NCBI RefSeq assembly: GCF_000430765.1 | Contig: NZ_KE387240.1 | Location: forward strand, 96,952-160,951 | Reading direction: 5' to 3' | Length of the DNA stretch: 64,000 nt | Source of the DNA: Peribacillus kribbensis DSM 17871 | GTDB taxonomy: Bacteria > Bacillota > Bacilli > Bacillales > DSM-1321 | Shown here: one piece after another, positions 63,957-64,000 of the stretch | Layout of the letters: every line of letters begins with the position of its first letter | How positions within the stretch are numbered: the first letter of the stretch is position 1 | Translations under genes and position numbers: made by a program | The notes under the pieces: generated by a model | Database searches by the model: none | Seen by the model: only the letters and a program-made list of their open reading frames with translations | What the model was told of the DNA's origin: nothing

Positions 63957-64000
63957 AGTTGTATTTTTCTGTATATTTATGATTTACATTGTGATCTTCC

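Overview
The window is a chromosomal segment of an endospore-forming member of the Bacillaceae. It carries dacB-spmA-spmB, spoIVA, sleB-ypeB, prsW, ypjB, the YIEGIA/capping pair, the bacillithiol-linked ypdA, the ECF pair sigX-rsiX and the resABCDE cluster. Gene order follows the Bacillus subtilis dacB-to-ypjB region almost gene for gene, but protein divergence, extra intergenic repeats and several order differences put it outside the B. subtilis group. A Cytobacillus/Mesobacillus-like lineage is my guess, not a demonstrated assignment.

Layout: 1-1955 end of dacB and spmAB (spore cortex and core). 2106-9196 rluB, then resABC (cytochrome c maturation) and resDE (two-component control of respiration). 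9630-12744 sigX-rsiX, a small membrane protein and a PHP phosphatase. 12793-15774 serA (minus), FMN-riboswitch-controlled ribU, and ferredoxin (minus). 16071-22656 ypbB-recS-CPBP-ypbE-ypbF, an unrecognised membrane gene, ypbG and mecB/ypbH. 22883-30391 gudB, a repeat cluster, ypdA, prsW, sleB-ypeB, ypfA and ypfB. 30646-39607 cmk-plsC-rpsA, yphA-yphB-capping subunit, der, gpsA, yphE-yphF. 39884-46939 spoIVA, hbs, folE-mtrB, a second repeat cluster, hepS-menG-hepT (menaquinone) and ndk. 46989-48243 a divergent regulator/effector-binding pair. 48318-55624 cheR and aroC-aroB-aroH-hisC-tyrA-aroA. 56006-63801 ypiA, reoY/ypiB, ypiF, qcrABC, ypjA, ypjB, a zinc metallopeptidase and a MarR regulator.

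Much of the segment serves the menaquinone-based respiratory chain: the shikimate pathway supplies chorismate, hepS/menG/hepT finish menaquinone, gpsA makes glycerol-3-phosphate for lipids, resABC mature c-type cytochromes, qcrABC is the menaquinol:cytochrome c reductase, and resDE regulates the system. A second theme is sporulation and germination. The trp operon that sits between aroH and hisC in B. subtilis is absent here, although mtrB (TRAP) is present.

The most unusual content is intergenic. One repeat family of about 190 bp occurs as four tandem units after gudB, three after mtrB, and a rearranged reversed fragment at the right edge. Two of its stems change sequence between units while staying complementary, which is direct evidence for a conserved folded structure. 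Both tandem arrays begin at the base after a stop codon. The 3' ends of gudB, mtrB and resE, each followed by repeats, have more than 80 percent A or C at codon third positions. A second, GC-rich palindromic family occurs three times. A compact terminator-ending small RNA candidate lies upstream of der.
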